The notes under the pieces were generated by a model that was given only the letters and a program-made list of their open reading frames with translations, was not told where the DNA came from and made no database searches. A stretch of DNA of 64,000 nucleotides from assembly GCF_000801105.2 (NCBI RefSeq), contig NC_079511.1, forward strand, positions 24,017,792 to 24,081,791, in the 5' to 3' direction. Of the stretch, positions 1-11,577 are shown piece by piece (position 1 is the first letter of the stretch; each line of letters begins with the position of its first letter). This DNA comes from Raphanus sativus (taxonomy: Eukaryota > Streptophyta > Magnoliopsida > Brassicales > Brassicaceae). Made by a program: the position numbers and the translations under genes.

Positions 1-165
1 CAAATCGGATATCCCGCAAAAATTCGGATATTCGCGGATATCCGGAACACCGGATATCCGAAGAGTTACGGATCTGATCGAATCGAAAAATCAAATATTC
101 GTAGAAAACATATCGGATCACGGATATCCTTAAAACTCCGGATATCCGCTCCGTGCCCACCCCTA
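1..165. mobile_element. Right end of a non-autonomous hAT element, cut by the window edge
   Basis: The sequence is built of repeated palindromes of the type CGGATATCCG and ends in TGCCCACCCCTA. It is the same family as the complete element at 2557-3129, whose right end reads TGCCCACCCGTA. The left end and one target-site duplication lie outside the window, so the duplication cannot be checked. It is too short to code for anything. Confidence 0.65.
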
Positions 166-1135
166 GTCTTGTCAATGAGCCTTGCAAGTTTTATCGGTGG
201 TAAAAGTTTTTGTCACAGTTTCTCATGTTTCTTTCCTTCCGTGCTTAATAAACTACACATTGAAATACCTACATCATAATATAGTTTTTTTTTTGCATCA
301 AAAGATCATTCTATTACTTAAATTTGAGGTAGTCTGAATAATTAGACCGGAATAGAACAACCAAAATAACATAACAATCTATGAAAGGTATGAACATTCC
401 TAGCTAATATCATGATATAGTTTAGGAGTTGAGTGTAGTATCGAAGATAAGATATTAACTTTTGACAATCTAGGGATACATAGCCAGATGGTTACGTAAT
501 TGTATTTAACCATATCTTTCATATCATACTATGTTACATTACTAACACGTTTGAATCTTCTCTTAAATTGCACCAACAAGAATTCATTACTGCTGTAACC
601 TAATCAAGTTGGTAGCTATAAACTTATTAAATGATTTCTTCCTTCTTGCCCTTGTCATAATTATAACCACTTAGCTTTCATCGTCCATTAATGCTATTGT
701 AAATCAAAGTCACTATTGAAAGAAAAGAAGTACTATACAACTCGAGGAAACAAAGAATGTTTGAACGGGTCTAGCTGAATGACGTCGAACCATTTTACAG
801 TTTGAGTAACATGAACCAATTTTACTGTTTGCTTCCGCAAGAGAGACATTTGTCGAAGAGGATATGTATGTGTATATTCTTGAAAACTTGTGTCGGGAAC
901 CAAACTGTTACTGAACCAAGTGACCGATGAAGATATATCCATTGATGTTATGTTGATGAAAAAAGTGAACTGAGCACAATGAGAGTAGAATTGGTAGGAT
1001 GATTTTTTTTTCGAAATGGTTCATGATGATATAATTAAACTATGATTAGTGAATTGCTAGGATGAATTTTCAGCTGTCTATATATTTTTTTTTATAATCT
1101 ATAATAAAATAATAGTAAATCAGTATATTAATTTA
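166..1135. other. AT-rich intergenic sequence, no gene recognised
   Basis: Only short open frames occur here, including a 69-codon minus-strand frame at 733-942. None has a recognisable motif, good codon structure or splice context. No structured RNA was recognised. Confidence 0.5.
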
Positions 1136-1137
1136 TA

Positions 1138-1387
1138 CTCCCTCCCTTCCACAATATTATTTTTTTTTTTACAATTTTCACAAATCTTAAGAAATAATTA
1201 CAAACGCAATAAATATCTTGATTTATTAAAAACAACTTCCAGTAACTTTAAAACAATAGTTTTAATTAAAAGAAAATTTAACAATTTGTTATTTTAACTT
1301 ATTAAATATGCATAGAAAACTTGAAAAAATTATCTTTGTGAAACAAATTGTTTTCTCAAAACATTTATCTTTGTGGAATAGAAGGAG
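1138..1387. mobile_element. Stowaway-type MITE (Tc1/mariner group), 250 bp
   Basis: The left end CTCCCTCCCTTCCACAA and the inverted right end CTCCTTCTATTCCACAAAG form an imperfect terminal inverted repeat starting with the CTCCCTCC signature of Stowaway elements. TA dinucleotides flank both sides (1136-1137 and 1388-1389), the target duplication typical of this superfamily. The interior is AT-rich and non-coding. Confidence 0.7.
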
Positions 1388-1389
1388 TA

Positions 1390-2548
1390 CATAATAATAT
1401 ATTTTCATTATTTTGAAATTTCATGTCTATCAAAAGTTGATTAAGCTAATTAAATCACTAATAACTAATAGTGGGGTTCGTGATTTAATGGTTTGTCTTT
1501 TGTTTTAACTTTTTTTGTTAAACAATTCTTAGCCACGTTGATCTCCATAGTTTGTCAGTTTTACAAAAACAAACTATTTATATTAGTAAATAATAAAGTT
1601 CTATAAAAAAATCAAGGACGGAAAATGGGGTGTCCAAGTCAGCTTCATTTGGTCATGACTCATGAGATATGGAATAACAAAGAGATAATTGAAAGTAAAC
1701 ATTCTGTACTATATCTATACATATATAACCTTCGTTCCATTTATTACATCTCAACTATAAAACTACCTAACTCTGACACATTTATTTAATTCAACTATTT
1801 TGTAAAAAAAATTTCTACCTCCTAGACCATATTTATCTTGAACCTAAAAACTAAATTGTACCGAACCAAAAAATTAGAATTCAAATCGAATTAAATTTTA
1901 TAAATATCACGGAACCAAAAAATCAAATTTTACAAAAAGCCAAATAGGTATCCAAAATTTTAAAATAAAATTTATTTATTTAGTTTTAATTATTCAAAAT
2001 GACTAAATATCTTAAAATACTTTAAAATTAAGAACAACCTATAAACTGAATTATCCAAAAATGAATTATCTAAAATGTTTTTATCCAGAATATTTTCAAT
2101 TATCTGAATTTTCCTATATTTTATCTGAAAACCTTGAATTATTTATAAAATTTATCCAAGTTAACTAAAACTACCCAAAAAAAACTAAAACTAAACATAA
2201 GTCAAATTTTTCGTGTAATAGTATATTTTCTAATTTTGTTATCCAAACTAAACTAAAAATCAAAATAACCAATCCAAAGTGAACATAACTTTATAAAAAA
2301 TATTTTTATATTTCTTAAAAAGGAAAAAGAAACAAATTAACCAAACCAATTGTTACCGTGGCCAAAGTTGCCTTTCCAGTATCTTTTTATTTATTTTACT
2401 CGATTTTTTTCTACTAATTTATGGGATTTGGGTCCATTTGTGATTTTTTTTTCGAAACACCTTAGGCCCATTTGTGTTTAAACACTAGGGTTTGGGCATA
2501 TAGACTAATGACTCCTTTCACTTTAAGTAACAAGTGTTTTGAATGGAC
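1390..2548. other. AT-rich intergenic sequence
   Basis: The stretch is dominated by A and T, with repeated short motifs such as AACCAAAAAATC and TTATCCAAAA that suggest a decayed repeat. No coding frame, RNA gene or intact mobile-element terminus was recognised. Confidence 0.45.
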
Positions 2549-2556
2549 CTAGCCAC

Positions 2557-3129
2557 TAGGGGTGGCAAAAATATCCGTAAATTTTGATTTGATCCGTTAT
2601 TCGTTCCGATTCGATCCGAAAAATCCGAATATCCGTAACTTAACGAATCGAAGCAAATAGTAAAATCCAATATCCGTCAAAGACGAAGCAAATCACAAAT
2701 ACTAATATTTTTAGAAACGGATATCCGATCCGATCCGTTATATACATATATATGTATACATGTTTATAAAATTATATAATATACATACTTTTATATCTTT
2801 ATATAAGTTTTATAATGTTTTTATTCACTAATTAATTATTTAGTTATTAAAATTTTTGAAAGTATGTAACTTTTTATAAAAAAATAATTTAATATTATTA
2901 TTTTATTTCAGATTTTTTTCTTTTCTTTTATTTTTATTTATTTTTTAATTTTTTATTATTTTTTACGGATCGAACCGGATATCCGGAAGAATTCGGATAT
3001 TCGCGGATATCCGATGTTCCGAATATCCGAAGAGTTACGGATCGAATCGAAAAATCGAATATTCGTAAGACACGGATCGGATCACGGATATCCTTAAAAT
3101 TCCGGATATCCGCTCCGTGCCCACCCGTA
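2557..3129. mobile_element. Complete non-autonomous hAT element (573 bp) with 8-bp target duplication
   Basis: The perfect 8-bp direct repeat CTAGCCAC flanks the element at 2549-2556 and 3130-3137. The termini are TAGGGGTGGCAAAAATATCC and, inverted, TACGGGTGGGCACGGAGCGG, an imperfect terminal inverted repeat of hAT type. Both subterminal regions carry many copies of ATCCG, GGATATCC and CGAATATCCG, as expected of subterminal transposase-binding repeats, while the centre is AT-rich. There is no transposase gene, so mobility would need a protein supplied in trans. A 67-codon minus-strand frame covers the repeats and is not considered a gene. Confidence 0.85.
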
Positions 3130-3137
3130 CTAGCCAC

Positions 3138-4150
3138 AGTTTAAAAATCCATTTATATTTACTTGTTAAGACATTTATGAATAAATATCTGATATTTACT
3201 CAAAAAGAATAATTGTTTTCGAGAAAGTTCACCGAAAACAAAAATACAACATTTTAATATATGGTTCAAGGATTAAAGCAGGTATAAAATGTGAGACCTT
3301 GCTTGATGCACAAAATATGTCAATGTTCCTCATGTTCCAGCTAAAACAAGCATATTAAAAAGTTGCATTTTATTTTAAAAGTATGATTAAAACTATAAGC
3401 TATAAACTCTGTAACCAAATTTTTTGACCTTACATAGTTTTTCCCAGGCCACCAAGAGATCTTCTTATGAACTTGAAAGCATTATACGGCAAAAAATAGA
3501 GTTTAAGAAAAGGTGGAGAAATGATGACTATTTTAGTCAAGACCAGACCTAGGTTAGTTTTCCTTATTGCCAAATATGTTTTAGTCTTCTGTTTACTGAC
3601 AGATTAACATACACTTTTACGTTGTTTTTCTTACAGAGATATTGTTTTTCTTATATATGTAATCAAATTTTGTAGATTTTTTCTCATAAACAAAAGCTTC
3701 TAAATAAATATAACATTAGAGAAGAAAAAAGGAAATGAGTACTACAAAGAACAAAAATACACATGGAAAGAACGAAAAGACTAGAAACACCGACCACGAT
3801 AAAAGTTTCTACAAAAGTAATGTTAACATTCTAATTGAATTTGTGCAAGAGAAATGCTTTCCCTGAATTTTTATATCAAAGTTTTTTTTATTGTTTTGGA
3901 AAAGAAAAATTACCTATTAATATTCATCTTGGTTTCATAATGAACATGCCTGTGCTTGGGAATTAATACTAGTAAAATCTAAAGCATCATTCTCAACCAA
4001 TGTTTTTTCTTCTACCAAACCAGAAGCATTGAACCATATCTCTCATGGTGTTACAAAAAACGCAACAATCCTATGGAAATGCATAAGATACACACCACAT
4101 ACACAACAACCAAACCTACGCAACCCAGAAGAAAAGAGTCAGAAACACTC
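3138..4150. other. Intergenic sequence downstream of Y14
   Basis: No gene is supported. The right part (roughly 4000-4227) probably contains the 3' untranslated region of Y14, which is transcribed leftward. Confidence 0.45.
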
Positions 4151-4227
4151 AGCGGCATACAGATAAAGAGAGAGAATCCCAAATACTGAGAGATGTGGAG
4201 ACAACTCCCGAACCAAATGAAACACAA

Positions 4228-6028
4228 TCAGAAACGTCTTCTCGGGCTTCTTGAACGCTGTGACCTCCCAGACCTGTAAGAAGTACCCAATGATCAAAGG
4301 ATGCTATGAATATAATGCAAACAATAAGGCCAGTGGACTTAAGAAAGTCAATACTTTGTCAACGTTTATAAGATTGATATACAAACACAATCTTAACTCT
4401 AAAATCTAAATATAAAAAAAAACAAAGACTACTCTCACTAGCATGTTCTTAATTAGTAACCTTTGATACTTGCAATTTAATCTCACCAAAGAAAAAGTAA
4501 ACAACTTGTACTTGTTGTGTTTGGTTAAGAGAGGCGATACAAAAGAGAGATTAGGATAGTAACCTCATGTTCCTTCTCCTGTAAGATCCAGCATTGGGTC
4601 CGTTGCTGAAGGCCCAGTCAACGCTGACGTTCTGTGTAAGAAGCTCGGCACCATTCATTGCCTTGATAGCATTCTGTGCTTCTTCGCTCTTCTCATATTC
4701 AATCAAAGCATAGCCCTAAACCAAAAATGACAAAAATGAAGTGAGTAAAATTATTACAACTTCCATAAAATATTCACAAAACAACCGAAGAACAAAAACA
4801 AACTCGTAAAACTCCCATTCTTAAACAGATCTAATTATTTCAGCTTTCCATTTCTGATACCAAAGAAGCTATTGATTGACACATAGAAATGTGTATATCT
4901 ATCATAACAGTAGTCCAACAATGCAAAATTACTTCTCTTTTTAGTCATCTTTATATTTGATTAACACATAAAAAGTATGCCAAAGAGGAGTATCTTCTGG
5001 GACAAAACAGTATAGAGCTCTACAGAACAACACTCCACAATGAGAACATATCTAACATAGCAACAGAAAAATTAGCTTTGTAATAAATACAGCAAAACAC
5101 CAAAAGGCGGTTAAGCTATCAACACTCCATACCTTGACAAAACCAGTACGGCGATCGAGATTGAGATGCAAACTCTTAATCTCCCCAAAATCACCAAAAG
5201 CATTGGAAATATCATCTTCCTGTGCCTCCTCATGAACTCCAGTGACCAAAATGATCCACCCCTCGATGGCTACACATAAACCAAGACAACAAAATCATCC
5301 ACAAACAGTTCTAAATCTTAAATACCATCGAATCAAAGACCAATGCATACTATCAGGACACAACACACAAAAGAGTATTTCTCTATTTTTTTATTTATTT
5401 TTGATCAATGGAGTATTTCTCTATTTAAGACCAAAGCTTAACACTCTTATCTTACTAGAAAGGAGCAAGCTTTCTAGGTCAAATTGAATCCTAGCCACAT
5501 GGGTAAACCCTAGAACAAACCAATCACCCACAAACAGTTCTAAATCTTTAATACCATCGAATCAAGACCAATGCAAACTATCAGGACACAACACATAAAA
5601 GAGTATGTCTCTATTTAAGACCAAAGCTTAACACTCTATCTTACTAGAAAGGAGCAAGCTTTCTAGGTCAAAATTGAATCCTAGCCACATGAGTACAGAC
5701 AAAACCCTAGACCAAATCAATCACGCAAAGATTAGAAACATGTAAGCAAGAGAGAGAGATTACATCGCTGAGGGCCAGGACCACCATCGGAACCGAGTGA
5801 GTCGAAATCTCGAGAGGATAGGCGACGCTGGCGATCGGAATCTTTCTCCTCGCGAAAGCCACGGCCTTTGGTCTTCCTCTGAGCTGAATCGTCGTTTGCT
5901 CCGGCTATTGTGGACCTAAGCCGCGGATTGGCTGCGCGTGGGGAGAGATCAGCTGCTGCACTGTCTTCGTCCATCAGGTCATCCTCCTCCGGCTCGAAAT
6001 CGACTGCTTCGGGTTCTAGGTTCGCCAT
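4228..6028 (-). CDS. Y14: Y14/RBM8A, core RNA-binding subunit of the exon junction complex
   Basis: Y14 pairs with MAGO, and together with eIF4AIII they form the exon junction complex deposited upstream of exon junctions. The complex acts in mRNA localisation, translation and nonsense-mediated decay. Four coding exons fit GT-AG rules and keep frame: 6028-5764, 5269-5133, 4715-4564 and 4273-4228, giving 199 residues (the Arabidopsis protein is about 202). The acidic N-terminus starts [20 protein letters not shown]. Next come a conserved [15 protein letters not shown] stretch and one RRM, in which [17 protein letters not shown] holds the RNP2 region and [12 protein letters not shown] spans RNP1 across the exon 2/3 junction. 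The tail [14 protein letters not shown] is an RS-type C-terminus. All expected parts are present, so it should be functional. Intron 1 has been enlarged by a tandem duplication. Confidence 0.95.
5301..5727. repeat. Tandem duplication (about 200-229 bp unit) inside Y14 intron 1
   Basis: The sequence from ACAAACAGTTCTAAATCTT through the GAATCCTAGCCACATG segment occurs twice in direct order, starting at 5301 and at 5530. The copies differ by scattered substitutions. The first copy has about 40 extra bases around 5383-5425, itself flanked by a repeated GAGTATTTCTCTATTT. It lies wholly inside intron 1 and does not touch the splice sites. Confidence 0.85.
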
Positions 6029-6260
6029 AACTTCCGCCGCCGCCGCCGTCGTCGATGCCGATCAAATCTTCTCCCCTGTTTTTCGTCTCTCTTTAGATCT
6101 TTCTGCTAGTAACCTTATAAGAATGTTAATTAGGCCTTTAATGGGCCTTTTTGGGCTGTTTCTTCTTTTCACCCTCTTAAGCTAAGCCTTTGCTTTATAT
6201 TTACTTTTTATGGGCCTCTTTTTTTTTTAAACACTTTTAATGGGCCTCTTTTCTCCTTTT
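6029..6260. promoter_or_regulatory. Probable Y14 promoter / 5' UTR with TGGGCC (site II) motifs
   Basis: Immediately upstream of the Y14 start codon there is a GCC-repeat leader, then TGGGCC elements at 6142, 6211 and 6241. TGGGCC/site II elements are bound by TCP factors and are common in promoters of plant housekeeping genes. Before the Helitron insertion this region would also have faced the divergent RRM gene now at 27623. The assignment rests on motif and position only. Confidence 0.5.
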
Positions 6261-7070
6261 TCACTAATAGAATTTACTTCCAACAACAATACACAATTTA
6301 TCACAATCGATCTTGGTTTTTTTTCTCAAACCACAACAAAAATCACTATTTTTCAGAAAATAAAAATGATGATAACAGAGATACCAGTCGAGATAGAATC
6401 CTGGCATTCCTTTTTGAGCTTTCATGATGTAGAATTATTTGAAATTGCTTTATCACTTGAGAATTAAAATACTCTACACCATATTTTTGGTATACCAACT
6501 TCACAGTTGTAATGATGAACATCATCAAAAACATAGATCAGTAATAAAACTGTGTTTATTGCCATGATTCCCTGATATTCAATTTTTTTTTGCTAAAGTT
6601 CGGCCAAAACTTAATTAATTTAGGGATATTAACAACAAAATTATGTTTATAAAACCATATAAATATATAATCCTTCTATTTGTTAATGTATAATGTTCAT
6701 AGCTAAAATTACAAGAATCAGGACAATTTGAATTTCTTCTAAAATTACTATTAAAAATATAAATTAAAATAATATAATAAAATAGGAAAATGATCTAAAT
6801 TATAATTTATTAAACAGTTTTCAATAAAATTAGTATAAAATATCAAAACAAAATATTTTACATTATGAAACAGAGGTGTTACAAAAAAAAACATTATGAA
6901 ACAGAGAAAATACCAATTATCTATGAAGATATTAAAAGAAACTAAAATTATTTTTAAAAACACTAGGAAAACTTTTTTTTTTGTCAACTATCACTAGGAA
7001 ATTTTTTTTGTCAACTATCACTAGGAAAACTACTTTATCAGGAAATGGGGGAAAGAGGGTATTATTCCTA
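6261..7070. other. Non-coding, AT-rich sequence between the Y14 promoter and Helitron H2
   Basis: No gene is recognised. Near the right end (6961-7030) a short tandem repeat of about 27-31 bp contains CACTAGGAAA, a T-run and GTCAACTAT in roughly three copies. The last base before the Helitron, A at 7070, is the T of the A/T insertion site when read on the minus strand. Confidence 0.5.
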
Positions 7071-7081
7071 CTAGATCGTCT

Positions 7082-7098
7082 TCCGCGCTACGCGCGGA
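7082..7098 (-). other. 3'-terminal hairpin of Helitron H2
   Basis: TCCGCGC and GCGCGGA form a perfect 7-bp stem with a TAC loop (GTA on the minus strand). The hairpin lies 10 bases from the CTAG end at 7071. Such a hairpin is the transposition stop signal of Helitrons. Confidence 0.85.
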
Positions 7099-8542
7099 TA
7101 GTTACTATTTAAAATTTACTAATAATTCTACTGTGTGAAAATCAAATACTGTAAAATCTTCCTGTGTTTATAAACTATCTTTTGTATAAGATATAGTATA
7201 TGCGGTCATGTGGAGAAAAATATTCTGATTTTTGTTATTTTGATGTTGGGGGATTGTAATTTTCCATGAATTTTCCACTTCTCACTTAGCGACGGAATCT
7301 CACTTATTTCCTTTTTTGAGGATCGACGATTTTCTCGTATTTTTGTAAGAAGATTCTTTGTAATAGTTTGTTAAAATATTAAAACTGAGTTTAAGTGAAT
7401 ATATATATAGTTTAGAAGATGACTAAGTTTATTTCTTTAGTTGGGTTTTCTTGATGATAATCTTGTGAGTTGTAGATGAGAAGTTTACTTCTAACTTATA
7501 GATTGGACTTCATTTTTATCCTTTTTTGAAGGGCAATAATGAAACCAGTGATAGGCATCACAATATTTTTCTTTTCCTTTTTTAGTAATATCTTCCTTGT
7601 TAAACATGTGTAGCCAATAAGAAAGTAATTAATAGTTTCTTTGTAAATAAAATTATTAACAGTATGTATTACACCATTAAGTTTGTATTTCGTTTGACCT
7701 TTATATATTTTGGAGAATTATTTGTTATTATGTCAACTATATATTTTCGATTACTTATGCTTTGCAGCTCTTTGATAGAGATCTTTGATTGTTCTATATT
7801 GTAAGTTTCATCATCGTCAAGCTATAATATATTTTGTGAGTTAATATGTATTTTTTGTAATGTAAACATTATGTTTCAACTTGGAGTTTGTTTCTATTTT
7901 TTTACTGTAGTAGTTAGTTTCTTGTATCATGAGAATTTGTCCAACTACATCTGTTGTAGTTGCCATTATTGGCTAAACATTTAATTTTACTTTATCATTC
8001 TTGTAGATTTTAAATGTTTGATGTTAAGACATCTTACATTCGTCTTGTTGGCATTCGTCTTTTGATATCTTTGTTTAATTTTAAATCATTTAATTTTATT
8101 GTTTTTCTTATATTTTCACTGTCATTATACTTTTAAATTATACTTTTTTCAAAACAGTATATAGAGCTGTCAAATGGTCACCCGGCCCATGGGCTTGACC
8201 AGTCCAAACTGTAATGGGCGGCCCATAGTTACAACCAAATCACAAATGGTCCAACTGGGCCTAAAACCCATTTCACCCATGGACAATTTGGTTCTGCCCA
8301 AATGGGCTTCGGTCTGCCCAAACAATTAAAAAATTTAGGGTTTTTTTTGTTTTGGTGAAACCATCTCTTTCTTCTCTGCTCTCGCCTCTCGCCTTCCTCG
8401 TTCTTCTCCTAGACTCCTAGATGGTGATTCTCGATTATTCTCCTCCATAGCATGATTTGTGTTTGTGGGTTCATCAACCATCTCTCCGGTGAAGCGACGA
8501 CGACGATTCATCTCTCCGGCGACCTCTCTCTCCGTTTCTCCA

Positions 8543-8732
8543 GCCCTCTCTCCTCTCCGGCTCTCTCTCCTCTCCGGCCCTCTCTCCTCTCTGGCACTCT
8601 CTCCTCTCCGGCTCTCTCTCCTCTCCGGCCCTCTCTCCTCTCTGGCACTCTCTCCTCTCCGGCTCTCTCTCCTCTCCGGCTCTCTCTCCTCTCCGGCTAT
8701 CTCTCCTCTCCGGCTCTCTCTCTCCGATTCTC
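8543..8732. repeat. CT-rich minisatellite in the hAT leader
   Basis: About a dozen tandem copies of a roughly 16-base unit related to CTCTCTCCTCTCCGGC occur, with a higher-order alternation of CCGGC, CCGGCC and CTGGCA variants. Open frames across it on both strands (for example 8452-8763) are low-complexity SPLRPSLLSG-type repeats and are not called as genes. Confidence 0.85.
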
Positions 8733-9524
8733 AAGTAAGAGTCTAATCGTTTCTAGTTTCTAATGTACTCGTTTGTTAGGCTTAGTGGCTTACTGAGGAA
8801 ACTAGAATCGAACAGTTAGCTTACGATTTGCTCTGGAAACTAGAATCGAAGCGAAGATGATGTTGATGTTGATTAGTGTATTGAGGTTGATGTTGATTAG
8901 TGTATCGTGTTGTAGATGATAAGAGTATTGATTAGTGTGGGTGTTGCGTGTGTATCGTATTTTAGTTCTTGTGCTTCTGTGTAACTGTTATTACTTGTTT
9001 CTGTTACTCTTTGCTTGTGAAAGAAGTTTATTCAACTGAAGCTGACTATTTACTAGTTGTTTTGGGTTTTACTTAAGTTTATATGAGTTGCTTGAGCTTC
9101 TGTTTTGAACTTGCTTGAGCTTAAGTTTATATCCTTCGAGAAGAAAGTCCTTTGTTACTGTTGTCTAAGTATAGTTTATGATGATGTCGGATTGATAAAC
9201 TGTTAGATGTAGTTGTTGGTTTGTGTTGATGTGACAGAAACAATCTAGACCATGTTAGGTTGTTAGAGGATAAACCGATCGTGTGAAATAAATGATTGTG
9301 ATGATGAATTGTGTGATGTGAATGATTGATATAAAGACGTGTGCAGCGAGAATGTTAAGAATAGTGTTTTATGTAATGTTGTACACTGAGTCATTTGCTG
9401 TATATTACAAATATATACAAACGTATGACTCGTAGAAATGCTTGGAAGTTAAGACTTGTAGACTCGTTGTTTCAGATTTCTATACTTGTAGACATGCTTA
9501 AACCTGGTTTGTTGTTGTTTACAG

Positions 9525-9899
9525 GGCTTTTATGCTTACTTCTCTCAAAAGACTGGTGGTAGTGGGAAATCACCATTAGACATATACTTGGATGAGCCAG
9601 TGGTTGATATGGAAAGCTTTTCAAGTTTGGATGCTATATCATATTGGAAAGATAATGCAGGCCGCTTCAAAGAGCTGTCTTCAATGGCCTGCGATGTGCT
9701 GAGCATCCCTCTCACAACGGTGGCATCAGAATCATCCTTTAGCATCGGCAGCCGAGTCCTCAACAAGTACCGAAGCTGTCTCCTACCCACAAACGTTCAA
9801 GCTCTTATCTGTGCAAGAAACTGGTTCCGTGGATTTCAAGAGATAGGAGATCATGAGATTGAGCTCAGCTCTGAGCAAAGAGGTATGTACCGTTTATGA
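9525..9899 (+). pseudogene. hAT transposase, C-terminal (hATC dimerisation) exon only
   Basis: A splice acceptor (TTGTTTACAG ending at 9524) opens a frame beginning [12 protein letters not shown] and running to a stop at 9899. It contains [39 protein letters not shown] and [11 protein letters not shown], the hallmark hATC block through which hAT transposases dimerise. The BED zinc finger and the RNase-H-like catalytic core that should lie upstream are absent between 8740 and 9520. It is therefore a remnant, although the retained frame is uninterrupted. Confidence 0.88.
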
Positions 9900-10070
9900 C
9901 TTGATGATTTGATGACTTGATGACTTGATGTCTTGATATGCGCAAGGAACTTAATGTCTATGTCTTGTTAAATGACTTGAATTGTTATATGACTTGATGA
10001 CTTGATGTACTGAATCGTTATATGACTTGATGGCTTGTTATAAAACTTGATATCTTGTGCTGTTTGTGAT
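9896..10070. repeat. Degenerate ATGACTTG tandem repeat downstream of the hATC exon
   Basis: Repeated GACTTGATG, ATGACTTGATG and TTATATGACTTG units run in direct orientation in the 3' part of the hAT element. The region is non-coding. It continues into diverged copies of TTGTCTTGTGCTGTTTGTG near 10060 and 10180. Confidence 0.6.
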
Positions 10071-10684
10071 GTAGGCTGATCAAGGTTTCTCAGAGAGAGA
10101 TTGAGTTGAGTACTTCAGACTTGTGTTGTCTTGTGCTGTTTGTGCATTCAATAGCTCAAATATTTCAGGGTTTGATGTTAGTTGTCTTGTGCTGTTTGTG
10201 ATGTTTGTAATGCAGGATGATCAAGGATTCAAGGTTGCTGTGAAGCTGTTTGGCTCCACTCATTGCTTTCTATTGCTTACTCATTTTTTTCATTGTTTCA
10301 AACTTTTAAACTCACTATGAAACTAGTTTCATACTCATTGTTCTCATTTTACAGATTTTATAAAATTTAAATAAGTACAAACAAATAATTACAGATTTTA
10401 TAAATTTAAATAAGCATAAATAAATAAATTACAACTTTTATGAGAGTTTATATATTTAAATGAGTACAAATAAATAAACATATAAATGAAATTGAATACA
10501 AATAAAAATATATTGGGTACCCATGGGCTTGACCATTGGTCTTGGTCTTTATTGGTCTTGGACACTTTTTGGGCCATTGTCCATATTGGACCACCCATTA
10601 TTGCCCATATCTCAAATGGTCCTTTTGGTCAAGCCCATTTGGCCCATGGACAAACCATTTGACAGCTCTAACAGTATATTTACT

Positions 10685-10784
10685 CTCATGTTTACCAATA
10701 ATTTTTTTCTTTTTTTTAAGTTTTAATAATTTTTTGTCATATTTGGTTATATTTTCAGCATTTATTTTGATTATATGTAAATTA
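10685..10784. repeat. 100-bp direct repeat, copy 1 (copy 2 at 11478-11577)
   Basis: The segment from CTCATGTTTACCAATAA to TTATATGTAAATTA is found again almost unchanged at 11478-11577, 793 bp downstream in the same orientation. The flanks differ and no element ends were recognised, so it may be a local duplication within the Helitron. Copy 1 starts 6 bp after the hAT target duplication. Confidence 0.85.
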
Positions 10785-11477
10785 AATGAGTCTCTAATGT
10801 TCCAGTTTATTCGTTTATCATATGTATAAGTTTCATTTATGATTTTCTGTTTTATCATATGTGTTTTGTGTATAAAGTAAGAAAAGATTATGTTTACCTT
10901 TTATACATTAACTAAATTGCATTGATGTAATTTTAATTTAACTTAATATTATTAAATATTATCAAAATTTATAGAAGTGTTAAAAAACAATGGTGTATTA
11001 CATTTTCAATATAAAACAAATAAAACAATGCTTTATTTCTACTTATATGAATAGTATGTATATAAATTAATGATTTATGAAAATGAAACTATATGTTTAA
11101 AAAATCATAAATTTAGTAACCAAATTTCAAAATTTAAATCTGCCAAAAACGGAAAATGGCTGAAAATAAAAAATATGTTGGAGGGAGAGTTCGTACTCTG
11201 GTCCAGGCACTTGCACGAAGGATATTCCTATGTCACATCAGGGAAAAAAATTTAGGGGTTTGAAAATATTTTCGGCCAAAGTATATAAACTTCTAACTAT
11301 GTAAATAAGTGTGTTCCATTTAACAAATGCAGATGACTCAGGCTATGGAGAAACAAAATATTTAAGTTATCATTATAAAGAAAACTGAGTAAACCACGTT
11401 TATTCGGAATATTCTGGATAGCGCGGTTTCTTAAAAATCACATCTATTCACTATATTATGTATTACCAAACTAAAAC

Positions 11478-11577
11478 CTCATGTTTACCAATAATTTTTT
11501 TCTTTTTTTAAAGTTTTAATAATTTTTTGTCATATTTGGTTATATTTTCAGCATTTATTTTGATTATATGTAAATTA
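11478..11577. repeat. 100-bp direct repeat, copy 2
   Basis: This is the second copy of the segment at 10685-10784, differing mainly in the lengths of its T-runs. Between the copies (10790-11477) there is AT-rich sequence without a recognisable gene. Confidence 0.85.

Larger units (their letters stand above)
8162..10670 (+). mobile_element. hAT element (2.5 kb) with remnant transposase, inserted in Helitron H2
   Basis: The perfect 8-bp target duplication ACAGTATA flanks it at 8154-8161 and 10671-10678. The terminal inverted repeats TAGAGCTGTCAAATGGT and, inverted, the same 17 bases are identical. Subterminal regions carry many AATGGTC, TGGGCC and CCCATGGGC motifs in both orientations. Inside are a CT-rich leader with a minisatellite (8543-8732), a long non-coding middle, and one exon for the transposase C-terminal dimerisation domain (9525-9899). 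The rest of the transposase is missing, so this is an internally deleted, non-autonomous copy. Confidence 0.92.

Noticed and set aside
733..942. 69-codon minus-strand frame
   Set aside because: Short, no domain, no splice context, in AT-rich intergenic DNA.
1..3129. CRISPR-like regularly spaced palindromes (CGGATATCCG)
   Set aside because: Spacing is irregular, the repeats are subterminal motifs of hAT elements, and the genome is eukaryotic.
8452..8763. Overlapping long open frames on both strands (Ser/Pro/Leu or Arg/Glu repeats)
   Set aside because: They are translations of a CT-rich minisatellite, open in several frames at once, with no domain.
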